A stretch of DNA of 64,000 nt from CAYRJD01 sp965247395 (GCA_965247395.1 OZ252012.1:1984001-2048000), one strand, 5' to 3'. Shown: positions 8,421 to 17,785, counted from the stretch's first letter. Notes: generated by a model not told the origin, from the letters alone. Numbers and translations are program-made.

Positions 8421-9061
8421 GCGAGCACGATCAAGAACACGAGTCAGGTAACTCGCAGCCTCTCTCACAGCGCGCCCGCTGGATAGCTGCGTCGATAGTT
8501 GCGGTATTGGTTGGAGCACTGATTGTGGTGCTTGCTACTAGCACGCAAGGCGGCGACAACCGAGTTGCCAGCCCACTAATCGGTGAACAGGTACCGGCCG
8601 TAGAAAGCGAGTTGCTGCTCAGCGACACGGGAGGCACCACGGCATCAGGCAATGCATCAGGCACGACATCCGGAACAGCAACAGATGTCTCAACGACTTT
8701 CAATATTGACGCGCTAACCAATCGCTGGGTGTTAGTGAATTTCTTCGCCTCGTGGTGTGTGCCTTGTCGCCAAGAACATCCAGAATTAGTGGCCTGGAGC
8801 GACAGTCATCGCTTTGACGGTCAAGTCGTGAGCATTCCTTTTGGCGACACCGATGAAGACGCAATCGACTTCTTTGCTGAATACGGCGGTGACTGGCCAG
8901 TGCTAAGAGACTCGAATGCCCGCTGGGCGGTGGCCTTTGGAGTGTTGCGCCCGCCCGAGTCGTTTTTGGTTGCGCCTAACGGCACGGTGGTGGCTCGCTG
9001 GCAGGGTCGGATAACCGCAGCCGAAATAGACCAGGTGATCGCCGAAGTCACCAACGCATGA
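8417..9061 (+). CDS. ccmG: CcmG/TlpA-like exported thioredoxin
   Basis: A 214-residue membrane-anchored thioredoxin-fold protein. A single hydrophobic segment (about residues 24-41) is followed by a Gly/Thr/Ser-rich linker (about 72-90) and a TlpA-type domain with the active site WCVPC near residues 113-117. In System I, CcmG keeps apocytochrome cysteines or CcmH reduced so that heme can attach. Position between ccmF and ccmH, with ATGA overlaps on both sides, supports this role over a general thioredoxin. Confidence 0.88.
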   Translation: MSEHDQEHESGNSQPLSQRARWIAASIVAVLVGALIVVLATSTQGGDNRVASPLIGEQVPAVESELLLSDTGGTTASGNASGTTSGTATDVSTTFNIDALTNRWVLVNFFASWCVPCRQEHPELVAWSDSHRFDGQVVSIPFGDTDEDAIDFFAEYGGDWPVLRDSNARWAVAFGVLRPPESFLVAPNGTVVARWQGRITAAEIDQVIAEVTNA

Positions 9062-10341
9062 CGCGCACCTCTGACGACGGTTCCGCCGCCGGAACCTGCG
9101 GCACCGCCAACCCCGGCACCGCCAACCCCGTCGCCGGTAGCACCGTCGCCGGTAGCCCTATCAGTGACCGGCCTGCAACAAGCGCTACTTGGCTTGTGCG
9201 CCACAAGCTGCTGGCGGCTTGGCTGGTTGTAGCTGTGGTCGCTCTTGGTGCCCTGGTTGTGGCGGTAACCGCAAACCCCCCACCCGCCACCGAAGCGGCT
9301 CGTGCGGCCGAACTGAAGGAAAACACGTTGTGTCCGGTGTGCGATGGGCAAAACGTGCTGGAGTCAAACGCTCCCGTGGCCGCAGCCATTCGCCGTCAAA
9401 TTGATGAGCTGGTTGAACAAGACCGCAGCGACGAAGAGATAAGAACATTCTTGGCACGCCAATATGGCGACGATGTAAACGCTCTGCCCCCCGGCACAGG
9501 CTGGGGATCGCTGGTGTGGGTGTTGCCAGTGGCTGGGCTGCTAGCGGCCGCAGCGGGTCTGGTGCTGCTGTTTAGAAACTGGTCGCCAGACCGCTCACTA
9601 GACCGTCTGCAACACGGCGGTGTTGGTGCTGTTGACGGTGCTGCTAGCCCAACCAGGCGAAGAGGCACTCGTTTCAACAGGCGCTACAACAAGCCGAGTA
9701 ATAACAAACCCGGGTTTACCAGGCGGTCGCGCGGAGCGATCACCCTGGTTCTCATTGCCGTAGGAGCGATCACTATCGGAGTCGTTGTCGCCCGCACCGC
9801 AGGGCTGGCAATCCCTGGTCAAACCATCACCGGCGAGATCGATCGCTCTGCGCGCTCGCTGCTGTTTGACGCACAAAACTTGTACGCCCAAGGCGAAGAC
9901 GAGCAAGCGCGCGAGCTAATCAACGAAATATTCGCCACTACAGATGATCTGCCCGAAGCGTTCATCTTGTCGGCGCGCTTATATGAGCGCGAGGGCGAGG
10001 TGCTTAGCGCACTGGTTGAGCTTGATCGGGTTCTGAACGCCGACCCAGACCAAGTTGACGCACTGACACTTCGTGGCTGGCTGCTGGTGCGTATACCCGA
10101 CGAAGAGTTGATAGCTGAAGGCATCGGTTCCCTTGATGCGGCTCTAGCGCAGACGCCCGACCAGTTTGACCCGTGGGTGTTTCGTGGTTACGTGGCACGC
10201 GTAATCGAAGGAGATCTACCCCTGGCAGTCGAGCTTTACGAACAGGCCTTGCTACGTAATCCACCGCCAGCGATGACAGAGCAACTGAGTGGGCTTATTT
10301 CAGAAATGCGCGCCGAAATTGAGGCCCAAGCCGCGCAGTAA
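9058..10341 (+). CDS. ccmH: CcmH-TPR (CcmI-like) fusion protein
   Basis: A 427-residue protein joining two parts of the heme lyase accessory machinery. A polar, repetitive N-terminus (TANPGTANP) precedes a membrane anchor (about 50-70). The CcmH/CycL domain with redox motif LCPVC (91-95) extends to LPPGTGWGSL, followed by a second membrane helix (about 155-170). A third hydrophobic segment (about 225-250) precedes a C-terminal domain of tetratricopeptide-like helices (about 270-420) corresponding to CcmI/CycH, which holds the apocytochrome. Such fusions occur in several phyla. It is the last gene of the ccm operon. Confidence 0.88.
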   Translation: MTRTSDDGSAAGTCGTANPGTANPVAGSTVAGSPISDRPATSATWLVRHKLLAAWLVVAVVALGALVVAVTANPPPATEAARAAELKENTLCPVCDGQNVLESNAPVAAAIRRQIDELVEQDRSDEEIRTFLARQYGDDVNALPPGTGWGSLVWVLPVAGLLAAAAGLVLLFRNWSPDRSLDRLQHGGVGAVDGAASPTRRRGTRFNRRYNKPSNNKPGFTRRSRGAITLVLIAVGAITIGVVVARTAGLAIPGQTITGEIDRSARSLLFDAQNLYAQGEDEQARELINEIFATTDDLPEAFILSARLYEREGEVLSALVELDRVLNADPDQVDALTLRGWLLVRIPDEELIAEGIGSLDAALAQTPDQFDPWVFRGYVARVIEGDLPLAVELYEQALLRNPPPAMTEQLSGLISEMRAEIEAQAAQ

Positions 10342-10396
10342 TCGGTGTAAAACCTGCAAGAACTTGCCGAGAGCTAGCTGTCGGTAGTGTTGTTTT

Positions 10397-11647
10397 GTGC
10401 CAAAACGTGGGCGCAAGAACGACCCAGTTGCCCCTGCAGAACCAGTTGCCCCTGCAGAAGCGGTTGAGCCAGTACCAGCAGGTTCAACCGGTTCAACGGG
10501 TTCACCTGTAACTGACGAGAAAGTAGCCGCCGCTGTGGGAGCGGTAATTGACCCGGAACTACGACGTTCGTTGGCGCAGATGGGCATGTTGCGAGCCGCG
10601 GCAGTGGCTGGCCACGCGGCCCAAGTGCTCATCGCCTTGCCAGCGTCAGACTGGCCTGTAGTTGAACAGCTGCAAGACGCCATAAAGACCGCCGTTACCG
10701 CTTTGGACGGCATTACTGACGTTGCCATTGAGCTAACCGTGATGGACGAACACGAGCAGGCCACCCTTCGTTCGCAGCTAATTGGCGATCCGGCAGCCAC
10801 GGCGGGCGAGCAACCCGCTCACGGCCATGCTGAAGGCCGCGCGGTGTCCTTCGCTGAGCCCGGCAATGCCACCCGAGTGCTGTTGATCGCCAGCGGCAAG
10901 GGCGGAGTAGGCAAATCCAGCGTCACGGTAAACCTGGCGATTGCGCTAGCACAGTTAGGGCAACGAACGGCCGTGGTTGATGCTGACGTGTGGGGCTTTT
11001 CCATTCCACGGATGCTGGGTGTGCCGCGACCACCGGTGGTAATTGATCAGATGGTGGTGCCAGTAGAGGCACACGGCGTGCGCTGTATTTCGATGGGCTT
11101 TTTTGCTCGTGAAGACCAACCGGTTATCTGGCGGGGTCCGATGCTGCATAAGGCTTTGGAGCAGTTTCTGACCGATGTCTATTGGGACGAGCCGGATTAT
11201 TTGCTGGTGGATTTGCCGCCAGGCACAGGCGACATTTCGCTGTCGCTGGCACAGTTTTTGCCTCGCTCAGAGCTAATCGTGGTCACCACACCACAGCCAG
11301 CAGCTCAAAAAGTGGCGCAGCGCGCAGCGCTTATGGGTAGTCGCGTCAACCTGCAGGTGCGAGCAGTCGTAGAAAACATGAGTTGGTTTAACGGCGACGA
11401 TGGCAAGCGCTACGACATCTTTGGTTCCGGCGGCGGCGCCGCACTGGCGGCCGAACTAGAGGTACCGCTATTAGGGCAGATACCGCTGGTGCCCGCGCTG
11501 CGAGAAGGCGGCGATGTGGGTAATCCGATCGTGGTGTCAGACCCGAGCAGTGAGGCCGCCAAGATCTTCGGCGAGATGGCTCGACTGCTAACCGAGGAAT
11601 ACCTGCCGACCAGGCGCTACAGCGAAGGACTGAAGCTTCAAGCATGA
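10397..11647 (+). CDS. mrp: Mrp/ApbC family iron-sulfur carrier ATPase
   Basis: A 416-residue P-loop ATPase of the Mrp/NBP35 family, which carries or transfers Fe-S clusters in the cytoplasm. The N-terminal 40 residues are a Pro/Ala/Gly/Thr low-complexity stretch made by short duplications. A MIP18/DUF59 domain follows (about 43-125), then the deviant Walker A SGKGGVGKSS near 165-175 and the ATPase domain with PPGTGDISLS. After the conserved VENMSWF the CxxC pair seen in many Mrp proteins is absent, as in other actinobacterial members. The GTG start at 10397 is 55 bases after ccmH. Its stop overlaps selO by 4 bases. Confidence 0.9.
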   Translation: MPKRGRKNDPVAPAEPVAPAEAVEPVPAGSTGSTGSPVTDEKVAAAVGAVIDPELRRSLAQMGMLRAAAVAGHAAQVLIALPASDWPVVEQLQDAIKTAVTALDGITDVAIELTVMDEHEQATLRSQLIGDPAATAGEQPAHGHAEGRAVSFAEPGNATRVLLIASGKGGVGKSSVTVNLAIALAQLGQRTAVVDADVWGFSIPRMLGVPRPPVVIDQMVVPVEAHGVRCISMGFFAREDQPVIWRGPMLHKALEQFLTDVYWDEPDYLLVDLPPGTGDISLSLAQFLPRSELIVVTTPQPAAQKVAQRAALMGSRVNLQVRAVVENMSWFNGDDGKRYDIFGSGGGAALAAELEVPLLGQIPLVPALREGGDVGNPIVVSDPSSEAAKIFGEMARLLTEEYLPTRRYSEGLKLQA

Positions 11648-13227
11648 GACAGCTAGCAGAGCTAGAGATCCACAGTCGCTTTGTGGATGCTTTGCCCGCT
11701 GACAGTGAGCTTGCAAACACCCGCCGCCAAGTAGCGGATGCTTGCTATTCCCGCGTTGCACCGACGCCGGTCAGCCAGCCGCGTCTACTTGCGCACAGCC
11801 CTGAGATGACCGAGCAGCTAGGCATTGCCGATAGCGAGGTTGAGGCCAGTGAGTTTGCAGAGGTTTTTGGCGGCAATCGCTTGCTGGCCGGAATGGATCC
11901 TTACGCCGCCTGTTACGGCGGGCACCAGTTTGGTCACTGGGCAGGACAGCTCGGCGACGGCCGCGCTATCGCACTCGGAGAGCTAATCGACATCCACGGC
12001 CAATCGCAAACCTTGCAGCTCAAAGGCGCAGGCCCCACTCCTTACTCACGCACCGCCGACGGCTTGGCCGTGCTGCGGTCTTCGTTGCGAGAGTTTTTGT
12101 GCAGCGAAGCCATGGCGCACCTGGGCGTGCCAACCACGCGAGCATTAAGTCTGGTGTCAACCGGCGATCAGGTGTTGCGCGACATGTTTTATGACGGCCA
12201 TCCCGCGTTGGAGCCGGGCGCGGTGGTTTGTCGTGTGGCTCCGTCGTTTGTTCGTTTCGGCAGCTTTCAGCTAGCCGCAGCACGCGGTGAGACTGACACT
12301 TTGAAGCAGCTGGCCGACTTTGTGATGGCCGAGCATTTCGGTCACTTGGCTGATGAGCCCCAGCCGGTTGCGGCGATGTTTGCCGAAGTGGTGCGCCTGA
12401 CCGCTGAGCTAGTGGTGCATTGGTTACGGGTGGGGTTTGTGCACGGTGTGCTCAACACGGACAACATGTCGATCCTGGGGCTGACGATCGATTATGGCCC
12501 TTACGGCTGGCTAGATGATTACGACCCAAACTGGACTCCCAACACGACAGACGCAGCCAACCGGCGCTACCGGTTTGGACACCAGCCGCAGGTAGCGCAT
12601 TGGAATCTGGTTCAGCTAGCGAATGCCTTGCATCCGCTAGTGGGAGAGGCCGAGCCGCTGCAGGTTGCGATAGATCAGTTTGTGCCGCAGTTTGAGAGCG
12701 GTTGGAAGCAGATGATGGCTGCCAAACTGGGTTTGCCCAGCCTGGCCGAAGCGGAAGATGCGCAGCTAGCTCAGGACGCTTTGTCGGTGTTACAGCTAGC
12801 CGAGACTGACATGACCATCTTCTGGCGGCGCCTGGCCGATATGAGCACGGAATCCGTTGGTGCAAGCAGCCGCACCGCGTCGCTGTACGAAGCGCACTAC
12901 AAGCCAGCAGAGATCACCGAGTCCCAACGCAACGCCATCGACACCTTTGGTGAGCACTATGCCGCTCGCATGCGCGCCCTAGGTATAAACGATCAAGCCC
13001 GTCGCTCGGCCATGAACCTGGTCAATCCCAAATACGTGCTGCGCAACTACTTAGCGCAGCAAGCCATCGATCTTGCTCACAGCGGCGACATGTCGCTAAC
13101 GCTGGAGCTGCTTGACGTGATGCGTCGTCCTTATGACGAGCAACCGCAGTATGAGCATCACGCCGGATTGCGTCCTGACTGGGCGCGCACAAAGGCTGGC
13201 TGCTCGCAGCTTTCTTGCAGTTCCTAA
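11644..13227 (+). CDS. selO: SelO-type protein adenylyltransferase (YdiU/UPF0061)
   Basis: A 527-residue pseudokinase of the SelO family, which transfers AMP from ATP to protein hydroxyl groups and is linked to redox stress. Family landmarks are intact: YAACYGGHQFGHWAGQLGDG (about 89-108), LQLKGAGPTPYSR (about 124-136), HGVLNTDNMS (about 268-277) and IDYGPYGWLDDY. The C-terminus ends LSCSS, where eukaryotic and some bacterial members carry CxxU, so this copy is a cysteine form. The ATG at 11644 overlaps the mrp stop, suggesting coupled translation. Confidence 0.92.
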   Translation: MRQLAELEIHSRFVDALPADSELANTRRQVADACYSRVAPTPVSQPRLLAHSPEMTEQLGIADSEVEASEFAEVFGGNRLLAGMDPYAACYGGHQFGHWAGQLGDGRAIALGELIDIHGQSQTLQLKGAGPTPYSRTADGLAVLRSSLREFLCSEAMAHLGVPTTRALSLVSTGDQVLRDMFYDGHPALEPGAVVCRVAPSFVRFGSFQLAAARGETDTLKQLADFVMAEHFGHLADEPQPVAAMFAEVVRLTAELVVHWLRVGFVHGVLNTDNMSILGLTIDYGPYGWLDDYDPNWTPNTTDAANRRYRFGHQPQVAHWNLVQLANALHPLVGEAEPLQVAIDQFVPQFESGWKQMMAAKLGLPSLAEAEDAQLAQDALSVLQLAETDMTIFWRRLADMSTESVGASSRTASLYEAHYKPAEITESQRNAIDTFGEHYAARMRALGINDQARRSAMNLVNPKYVLRNYLAQQAIDLAHSGDMSLTLELLDVMRRPYDEQPQYEHHAGLRPDWARTKAGCSQLSCSS

Positions 13228-13388
13228 TTTTCTGGCACCCCACTATTACTCCACCATTTACTCCACCATTAGCTATAACTACCTGTAACTGCCCGTAACC
13301 TGCCGCAAATCAGCTAATACCCTGCAGGAACCTGCAGGAATCAATATCTGCAAACCCAACCAGATCTAAGGCGTAAGGAGCACCGTAA
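13228..13388. other. Intergenic spacer with short direct repeats
   Basis: The 161 bases between selO and the DUF3107 gene hold several small direct repeats: ACTCCACCATT twice near 13248-13270, TAACTGCC/TAACCTGCC variants after it, and CCTGCAGGAA twice near 13321-13340. AAGGAG just before GTG 13389 is the ribosome binding site of the next gene. No hairpin followed by a T-run was seen. Confidence 0.5.
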
Positions 13389-13619
13389 GTGGAAATTCGC
13401 ATAGGCGTTGTCAACGTGACACGAGAAATACACATCGAAGTAGAAGACGACGCAGCCAAGAAGATAGCCCAAGCGGTTGAGGGCGCCTCAGCAGGCAAGG
13501 AAAAAGTGCTGTGGATAGCAGACAAGAACGGCCGACGCGTTGCGGTGCCCGCCGACAAGCTGGCCTATGTGGACATCGGACCGAGCGGTGAGCGTCGCGT
13601 TGGTTTCGCTGGCACCTAG
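13389..13619 (+). CDS. DUF3107 family protein
   Basis: A 76-residue protein matching the actinobacterial DUF3107 family: it begins EIRIGVVNVTREIHIEVE, contains a LWIADKNGRRVAVPADKLAYVDIG segment in split form (about residues 41-65) and ends with a short glycine-rich tail. The function is unknown. In actinobacteria it is usually a small cytoplasmic protein near helicase or oxidoreductase genes. The GTG start follows AAGGAG with good spacing. Confidence 0.85.
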   Translation: MEIRIGVVNVTREIHIEVEDDAAKKIAQAVEGASAGKEKVLWIADKNGRRVAVPADKLAYVDIGPSGERRVGFAGT

Positions 13620-13663
13620 ACAGCTGACCTCCGAACAGCTGGCTGACAGCCGTTAGCTAGGCA

Positions 13664-13693
13664 GAGGCTGACACGCAGAGGCTGACACGCAGT
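13664..13693. repeat. Tandem 14-base repeat at the start of the histidine kinase gene
   Basis: The unit GAGGCTGACACGCA occurs twice in direct tandem, ending at the GTG start codon of the kinase gene at 13692. The repeat therefore supplies the region upstream of the start, including a weak GAGG ribosome binding element. Confidence 0.6.
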
Positions 13694-15281
13694 GCCTTTA
13701 ACGACAGATCTCTTGGCGCTCGGCCCGCCTCTAAACACACGCCAGGTCAAACACCTACGACGTCTGGTGTCATGGTGGACGCTGCTGGCTGACCTGTCAT
13801 TTTCGGATCTGCTGCTGTTTTTGCGGGCGACAAAAGACGACACGGAGCGTTTCGTTATTGCCGATCAGGTTCGTGCAAGCACTGGGCGCACGCTCTATCG
13901 CGACGACTACGTGGGTGTGCAGGTGACGGGCGAAGAGCGACCTTTCGTGGCGGCTACGTTTAGGCAAGGCCGGATTCAAACAGGCGAGGTGAGCCTGGTG
14001 CCAACCAGAGTCCATGCGCATGTGACGTCTATTCCGGTGCTGTACGACGGCAAGGTGGTGGCGGCGTTGAGTCGCGAGGTGTCGCCCGAGCTGGTGGACA
14101 ACCTGGGTGACGGCAACCTTGAGCGCAACTATTTGCAGACCTTCGTTGCACTTGCAGACATGGTTGCCACCGGGGATTTTCCTTATCCCGCACCAGATCT
14201 GCCGTTTGGCAAGGTGTTAGGCAAAGGCACTCACGGCTTAGATCTTGAACACGAAGAGTTACCGCGTGTGGGCGACGGGATGCTCTTGGTGGGCGATGAC
14301 GATGTGGTGACGTTTGCGTCTCCCAATGCGGTCAGCGCTTTGCATCGAGTCGGTATGACCGGCGGCATCGAGAGCAAACGTTTGGACGAGATCGGACTAG
14401 CAGAAGACGAGCTGAGCCTGCCACGGCCGCGTCTAGCGCCCGTTACCACTGAGATCGAACGCTATGACGCGGTAGTAGAGGTGACGGCGTTGCCGCTGCG
14501 AAACGTGGCTAATGAGTTTCCGATGCGAGAACAACAACGGCTGGGTGCTCTGGTGTTGCTACACGATGTGACGGCGTTGCGCCAGCGTGATCAGTTGTTG
14601 CTGTCAAAAGATCGCACTATTTCTGAGATTCATCACCGGGTAAAGAACAACTTGCAGACCATTTCCTCGCTGCTGCGTATTCAGGCGCGGAGGTTGAGCT
14701 CCGGTGAGGCCAGCCAAGCCTTGCAGGAGTCGATCAGACGTATAGGTGCCATAGCACTGGTGCATGAGGCGTTATCTACAGAGGTGGGCGATGATGTCGA
14801 TTTCTGTGGCGTGGCGCATGTGTTAGCCGACACGATGCGGCACAGCCTCACATCAAATGAGCTGCCGATCGATTTTGTGGTGCGGTGCTCAGTGGGCAAG
14901 GTGTCGACCGAGATAGTCACCCCGCTGGCGGTGGTGCTAAATGAACTTTTGCAAAACACAGTGGATCATGCTTATCCGCAGGCTTGGGCGCCTGAAGATG
15001 CCGCTGGTGAGGCTTCACAGGGAGCGCAACGGCTAGGGACGGTCGAGGTGGATATTGACCAGCCGAGCCCGGATCTGTTGCGAATGGTTGTGCGCGACGA
15101 CGGCGTGGGTTTGCCCGAAGATTTCGACATAGACAAGACAATGGGGCTGGGTATTTCAATTGTGCGGGCGTTGACGACAGCAGACCTAAGCGGGGCGATT
15201 ACCTACAGTCGTCGACAGCCCGGTCCGGGTTCGGTGGTGCTAGTAGAGGTGCCGTTGGAGCGAACCGAGCCGATCGATTAG
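13692..15281 (+). CDS. pdtaS: PdtaS-like sensor histidine kinase
   Basis: A 529-residue cytoplasmic histidine kinase of the HisKA_2 family. An N-terminal GAF-like domain (about 1-150) and a PAS-like segment (about 170-300) precede the dimerisation/phosphoacceptor motif EIHHRVKNNLQTISSLLRIQ, in which H314/H315 hold the phosphorylated residue. The HATPase domain follows (about 400-525), with N-box LNELLQNTVDHA and G-box DDGVGLP and GLGISIV. The mycobacterial homologue phosphorylates PdtaR, an ANTAR antiterminator. No response regulator lies next to it here. It converges on the whiB gene with an 11-base gap. Confidence 0.88.
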   Translation: MPLTTDLLALGPPLNTRQVKHLRRLVSWWTLLADLSFSDLLLFLRATKDDTERFVIADQVRASTGRTLYRDDYVGVQVTGEERPFVAATFRQGRIQTGEVSLVPTRVHAHVTSIPVLYDGKVVAALSREVSPELVDNLGDGNLERNYLQTFVALADMVATGDFPYPAPDLPFGKVLGKGTHGLDLEHEELPRVGDGMLLVGDDDVVTFASPNAVSALHRVGMTGGIESKRLDEIGLAEDELSLPRPRLAPVTTEIERYDAVVEVTALPLRNVANEFPMREQQRLGALVLLHDVTALRQRDQLLLSKDRTISEIHHRVKNNLQTISSLLRIQARRLSSGEASQALQESIRRIGAIALVHEALSTEVGDDVDFCGVAHVLADTMRHSLTSNELPIDFVVRCSVGKVSTEIVTPLAVVLNELLQNTVDHAYPQAWAPEDAAGEASQGAQRLGTVEVDIDQPSPDLLRMVVRDDGVGLPEDFDIDKTMGLGISIVRALTTADLSGAITYSRRQPGPGSVVLVEVPLERTEPID

Positions 15282-15292
15282 CTCGCTGGCGG

Positions 15293-15721
15293 CTACCCCT
15301 CGAACTTTCCTCCGTTTAGCTGGACTTCCAACGGGTTGCTGTGCTTTTCTTCAACGCAGCTTGCCTCTAGCCGCCGGGCATGTGCTCGTTTGCGACGCAT
15401 CACTCGGCGTTCTTCTTCGGAGTGACCGCCCCAAACACCGGAGTCTTGGTTGGTTACCAGAGCGAACTCAAGACACATTTCCTGCACGGTGCATTCGGTG
15501 CACAGAGCTTTGGCCGCTGCGATTTGGTCGAGCGCGTCGCCGGTTGTGCCTATGGGGAAGAAGCTGTCAGGGTCGGTGTTACGACAGTTAGCCGCAGCAC
15601 GCCAGAGACCGCTTTCAAAAAGCAAAGCGGCTCTTGTGCTCACGACTTGATCACCATTCGCCCATTGCGGTGATTCATCGCGGCAGGTGATTCTTCGTGG
15701 CCGGTGTTCCCATCGCGGCAC
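15293..15721 (-). CDS. WhiB-family [4Fe-4S] transcriptional regulator
   Basis: A WhiB-like protein, an actinobacteria-specific redox-sensing transcription regulator. The four cluster ligands are C46, C74, C77 and C83 (numbering from 15721), in NCRNTDPDSFFP and ALCTECTVQEMC. The GVWGG turn (95-99) and the following basic region RRVMRRKR, which contacts DNA, are present. The longest frame gives 142 residues. A GTG at 15643 (residue 27) would give a length nearer the family norm, so the start is uncertain. Which WhiB subclass it belongs to cannot be decided here. Confidence 0.88.
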   Translation of the reverse strand: MPRWEHRPRRITCRDESPQWANGDQVVSTRAALLFESGLWRAAANCRNTDPDSFFPIGTTGDALDQIAAAKALCTECTVQEMCLEFALVTNQDSGVWGGHSEEERRVMRRKRAHARRLEASCVEEKHSNPLEVQLNGGKFEG

Positions 15722-15838
15722 AGGCTATGCGTAGAGCAGCGATTGCAACACGTGGGCGCACACAAAGTATTTCGTTGGCTATCTCATGGAGCGTGGTGCC
15801 TGCCAGTTCATCGCTCAGTTCATAGTGCGAGGCCAGAT

Positions 15839-16921
15839 TCACGGGATTACCACCGGCAGTATGCGAGGCCGATGCGTGAACTGCAGGCAGTCCGTCTTGC
15901 CGAGATATTCACCGTCGATTTGATAGCCGATACCTGTTGCGCAAACGGTCAGCTCGGTGAGATTGTCAACCCTGTGCAACACGGTGCTATCTAGCTGGCT
16001 CAGACCGTCAGAGTTTTTGAGCGCACCTGCCAGCGTTCTTGCCACCACGCTTGCCTTGGTTGATCGCAGGGCGATAACCGACAGACCGTTTTGCAGGTTG
16101 GCTGCGGGGGCGAGAGAGAGCGGGAGCGAACCTAGATAGGTGTAGGGGTCGGTGTTTAGAACCACGGTGAATGAGCTGGTGATGCCATCTGTGCAGCTGC
16201 TTGCGGCGTTGTCATTGCCGTCGCTTGCTAAATTGCTGGCGCTTACTGAATCGCTGGCTCTGGCAGGGCCGCTGCTGTTGTGAGAGACCGTCATCTTGGT
16301 GTTGCGATGCTCCGAGCGCAGCCAAGTTTCAACGGCGGCCATCATGTAGAGCGGGTGCGCCAGGTAACGCTTCAGTTTGGGTCGGCGCTCAACACGATTC
16401 ACAACCGCGGCATCAAATCCGATTCCGCAGTGAAAAAGAAACAGGCGACTGTTTGGGCTGCTTGGATCGGTCGGTCTGGTTTGCTCGTGAGAAACCGCGC
16501 CAGCCCCAGGCGTGGCCTCGCCTAGGCCGATTAGTTCAATACGACCTTCATCAAGCGCGTTGCAGATGGTTGTTGTGGCTACCAAAGGATCGTCGTCGGT
16601 TCCGATGGTGCGGGCAAACACGTTGGTCGAACCACCCGGCAAGGCCGCCAAGGCGCACTTTGTGCCTGCTAACCCGTTAGCTACCTCATTCAGTGTGCCG
16701 TCGCCACCGAGCACCACTACCGCGTCAATGCCTGACATGGCTGCCTCATACGCCAAACGAGAGGCATGGCCGCGGTGCTGTGTTAGTGCGAGCTCCACTT
16801 CGTAGCGGTCGTTTAGCAGCGTCTTGATCAAAACGCGAGTGCGCGCTGTGACCGACGAGGCGGTCCCATTGGCTAACAGCAGCACGCGCATCGGCACCAG
16901 TTTGCGTTGGTGCTTAGTCAT
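15839..16921 (-). CDS. Diacylglycerol kinase / YegS-like lipid kinase
   Basis: A 360-residue lipid kinase with the diacylglycerol kinase catalytic domain. Key motifs are VVLGGDGTLNEVANGL (ATP-binding GGDGT) and LPGGSTNVFARTIG. A C-terminal lobe ends with a YQIDGEYLGKTD strand. It probably phosphorylates diacylglycerol or a related membrane lipid. A long Ser/Ala/Asn-rich loop (near residues 225-255) interrupts the C-terminal lobe. The frame is open to 17146, but that would overlap the divergent etfB gene. ATG 16921, preceded by AGGTG, is chosen, and ATG 16891 is an alternative. Confidence 0.85.
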   Translation of the reverse strand: MTKHQRKLVPMRVLLLANGTASSVTARTRVLIKTLLNDRYEVELALTQHRGHASRLAYEAAMSGIDAVVVLGGDGTLNEVANGLAGTKCALAALPGGSTNVFARTIGTDDDPLVATTTICNALDEGRIELIGLGEATPGAGAVSHEQTRPTDPSSPNSRLFLFHCGIGFDAAVVNRVERRPKLKRYLAHPLYMMAAVETWLRSEHRNTKMTVSHNSSGPARASDSVSASNLASDGNDNAASSCTDGITSSFTVVLNTDPYTYLGSLPLSLAPAANLQNGLSVIALRSTKASVVARTLAGALKNSDGLSQLDSTVLHRVDNLTELTVCATGIGYQIDGEYLGKTDCLQFTHRPRILPVVIP

Positions 16922-17005
16922 TTCGGGCACCTGCGGGTGCTCACCAGCGCACTGTGGCTGACCGCGCAATTTGGCCTTAGCCCAAATATTGGGCAGACTG
17001 CCGGC

Positions 17006-17785
17006 GTGAAAATCGTGGTATGCGTAAAACAGATTCCAGATCCGGCTGTGCCGGGTGAGTTGAACCCTGAGACAAACACTCTCAAACGAGATGAAAAGCC
17101 CATCATCGATGAGTCCGACATGTACGGGGTGGAGATGGCACTGCAATTAGCGGAGGCAACGGGCGGCGGAACCGTGTCGTTGGTGTCGATGGCTCCAGGC
17201 AACGAAGCCGCCGGTTTGCGAACCGCTTTGGCAATGGGTGCCGAAGACGCCGTGCTGGTGAGCGACGACGCCTTAGCGGGCAGCGATGCGCTGAGTACAG
17301 CCAAGGTGCTGGCCGCCGCGATCTCAACCATGGACGCAGACCTGGTGCTGGCGGGCGTTGAATCCAGCGATGGCTACACCGGCACGGTGCCGGAAATGAT
17401 CGCCGGGGTAATGGCGTTGCCATCGATCACGTTTGCTAAGCACATTGAAATCGAAGGCGACAAGGTGAAGGTGCAACGCCAGACCGAGGCCGGCTACGAC
17501 GATGTGGAGTGCGCATTGCCAGCGGTAGTTGCGGTAACGGCAGGAGTGGTGGAACCGAGATATCCGTCCTTTAAGGGGATCATGTCGGCCAAGAAAAAGA
17601 CGGTCGACGAAAAGACCCTGGCCGATTTAGGAATAGCTGCGGGCGATGTTGGTGCGGCCGGTGCTCGTTTGTCAACGGTGAATGTCACTCAAGCCGAAGA
17701 ACGTCAGGCCGGTGAGATCATCACCGACGAGGGTGAAGGCCATCTAAACATTGTTGAGAAGCTCGTCGAGCTAAAGATCGTTTAG
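17006..17785 (+). CDS. etfB: Electron transfer flavoprotein beta subunit
   Basis: A 259-residue EtfB. The N-terminus KIVVCVKQIPDP and the acidic ESDMYGVEMALQLAE segment are characteristic, and the AMP/FAD-binding region includes VLAGVESSDGYTGTVP (about 115-130). With EtfA it accepts electrons from acyl-CoA dehydrogenases and passes them towards the quinone pool. The GTG at 17006 gives the family N-terminus. The frame is open upstream, but those codons overlap the divergent lipid kinase gene. Only 84 bases separate the two divergent starts and must hold both promoters. Confidence 0.93.
   Translation: MKIVVCVKQIPDPAVPGELNPETNTLKRDEKPIIDESDMYGVEMALQLAEATGGGTVSLVSMAPGNEAAGLRTALAMGAEDAVLVSDDALAGSDALSTAKVLAAAISTMDADLVLAGVESSDGYTGTVPEMIAGVMALPSITFAKHIEIEGDKVKVQRQTEAGYDDVECALPAVVAVTAGVVEPRYPSFKGIMSAKKKTVDEKTLADLGIAAGDVGAAGARLSTVNVTQAEERQAGEIITDEGEGHLNIVEKLVELKIV

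Noticed and set aside
11644..13227. SelO as a selenocysteine protein
   Set aside because: The C-terminus ends LSCSS with ordinary cysteine codons followed by TAA. There is no in-frame TGA and no SECIS-like structure was noticed.
16922..17146. N-terminal extension of the lipid kinase to 17146
   Set aside because: Those codons are antisense to the start of etfB and have no kinase-like character. ATG 16921 gives the family length.
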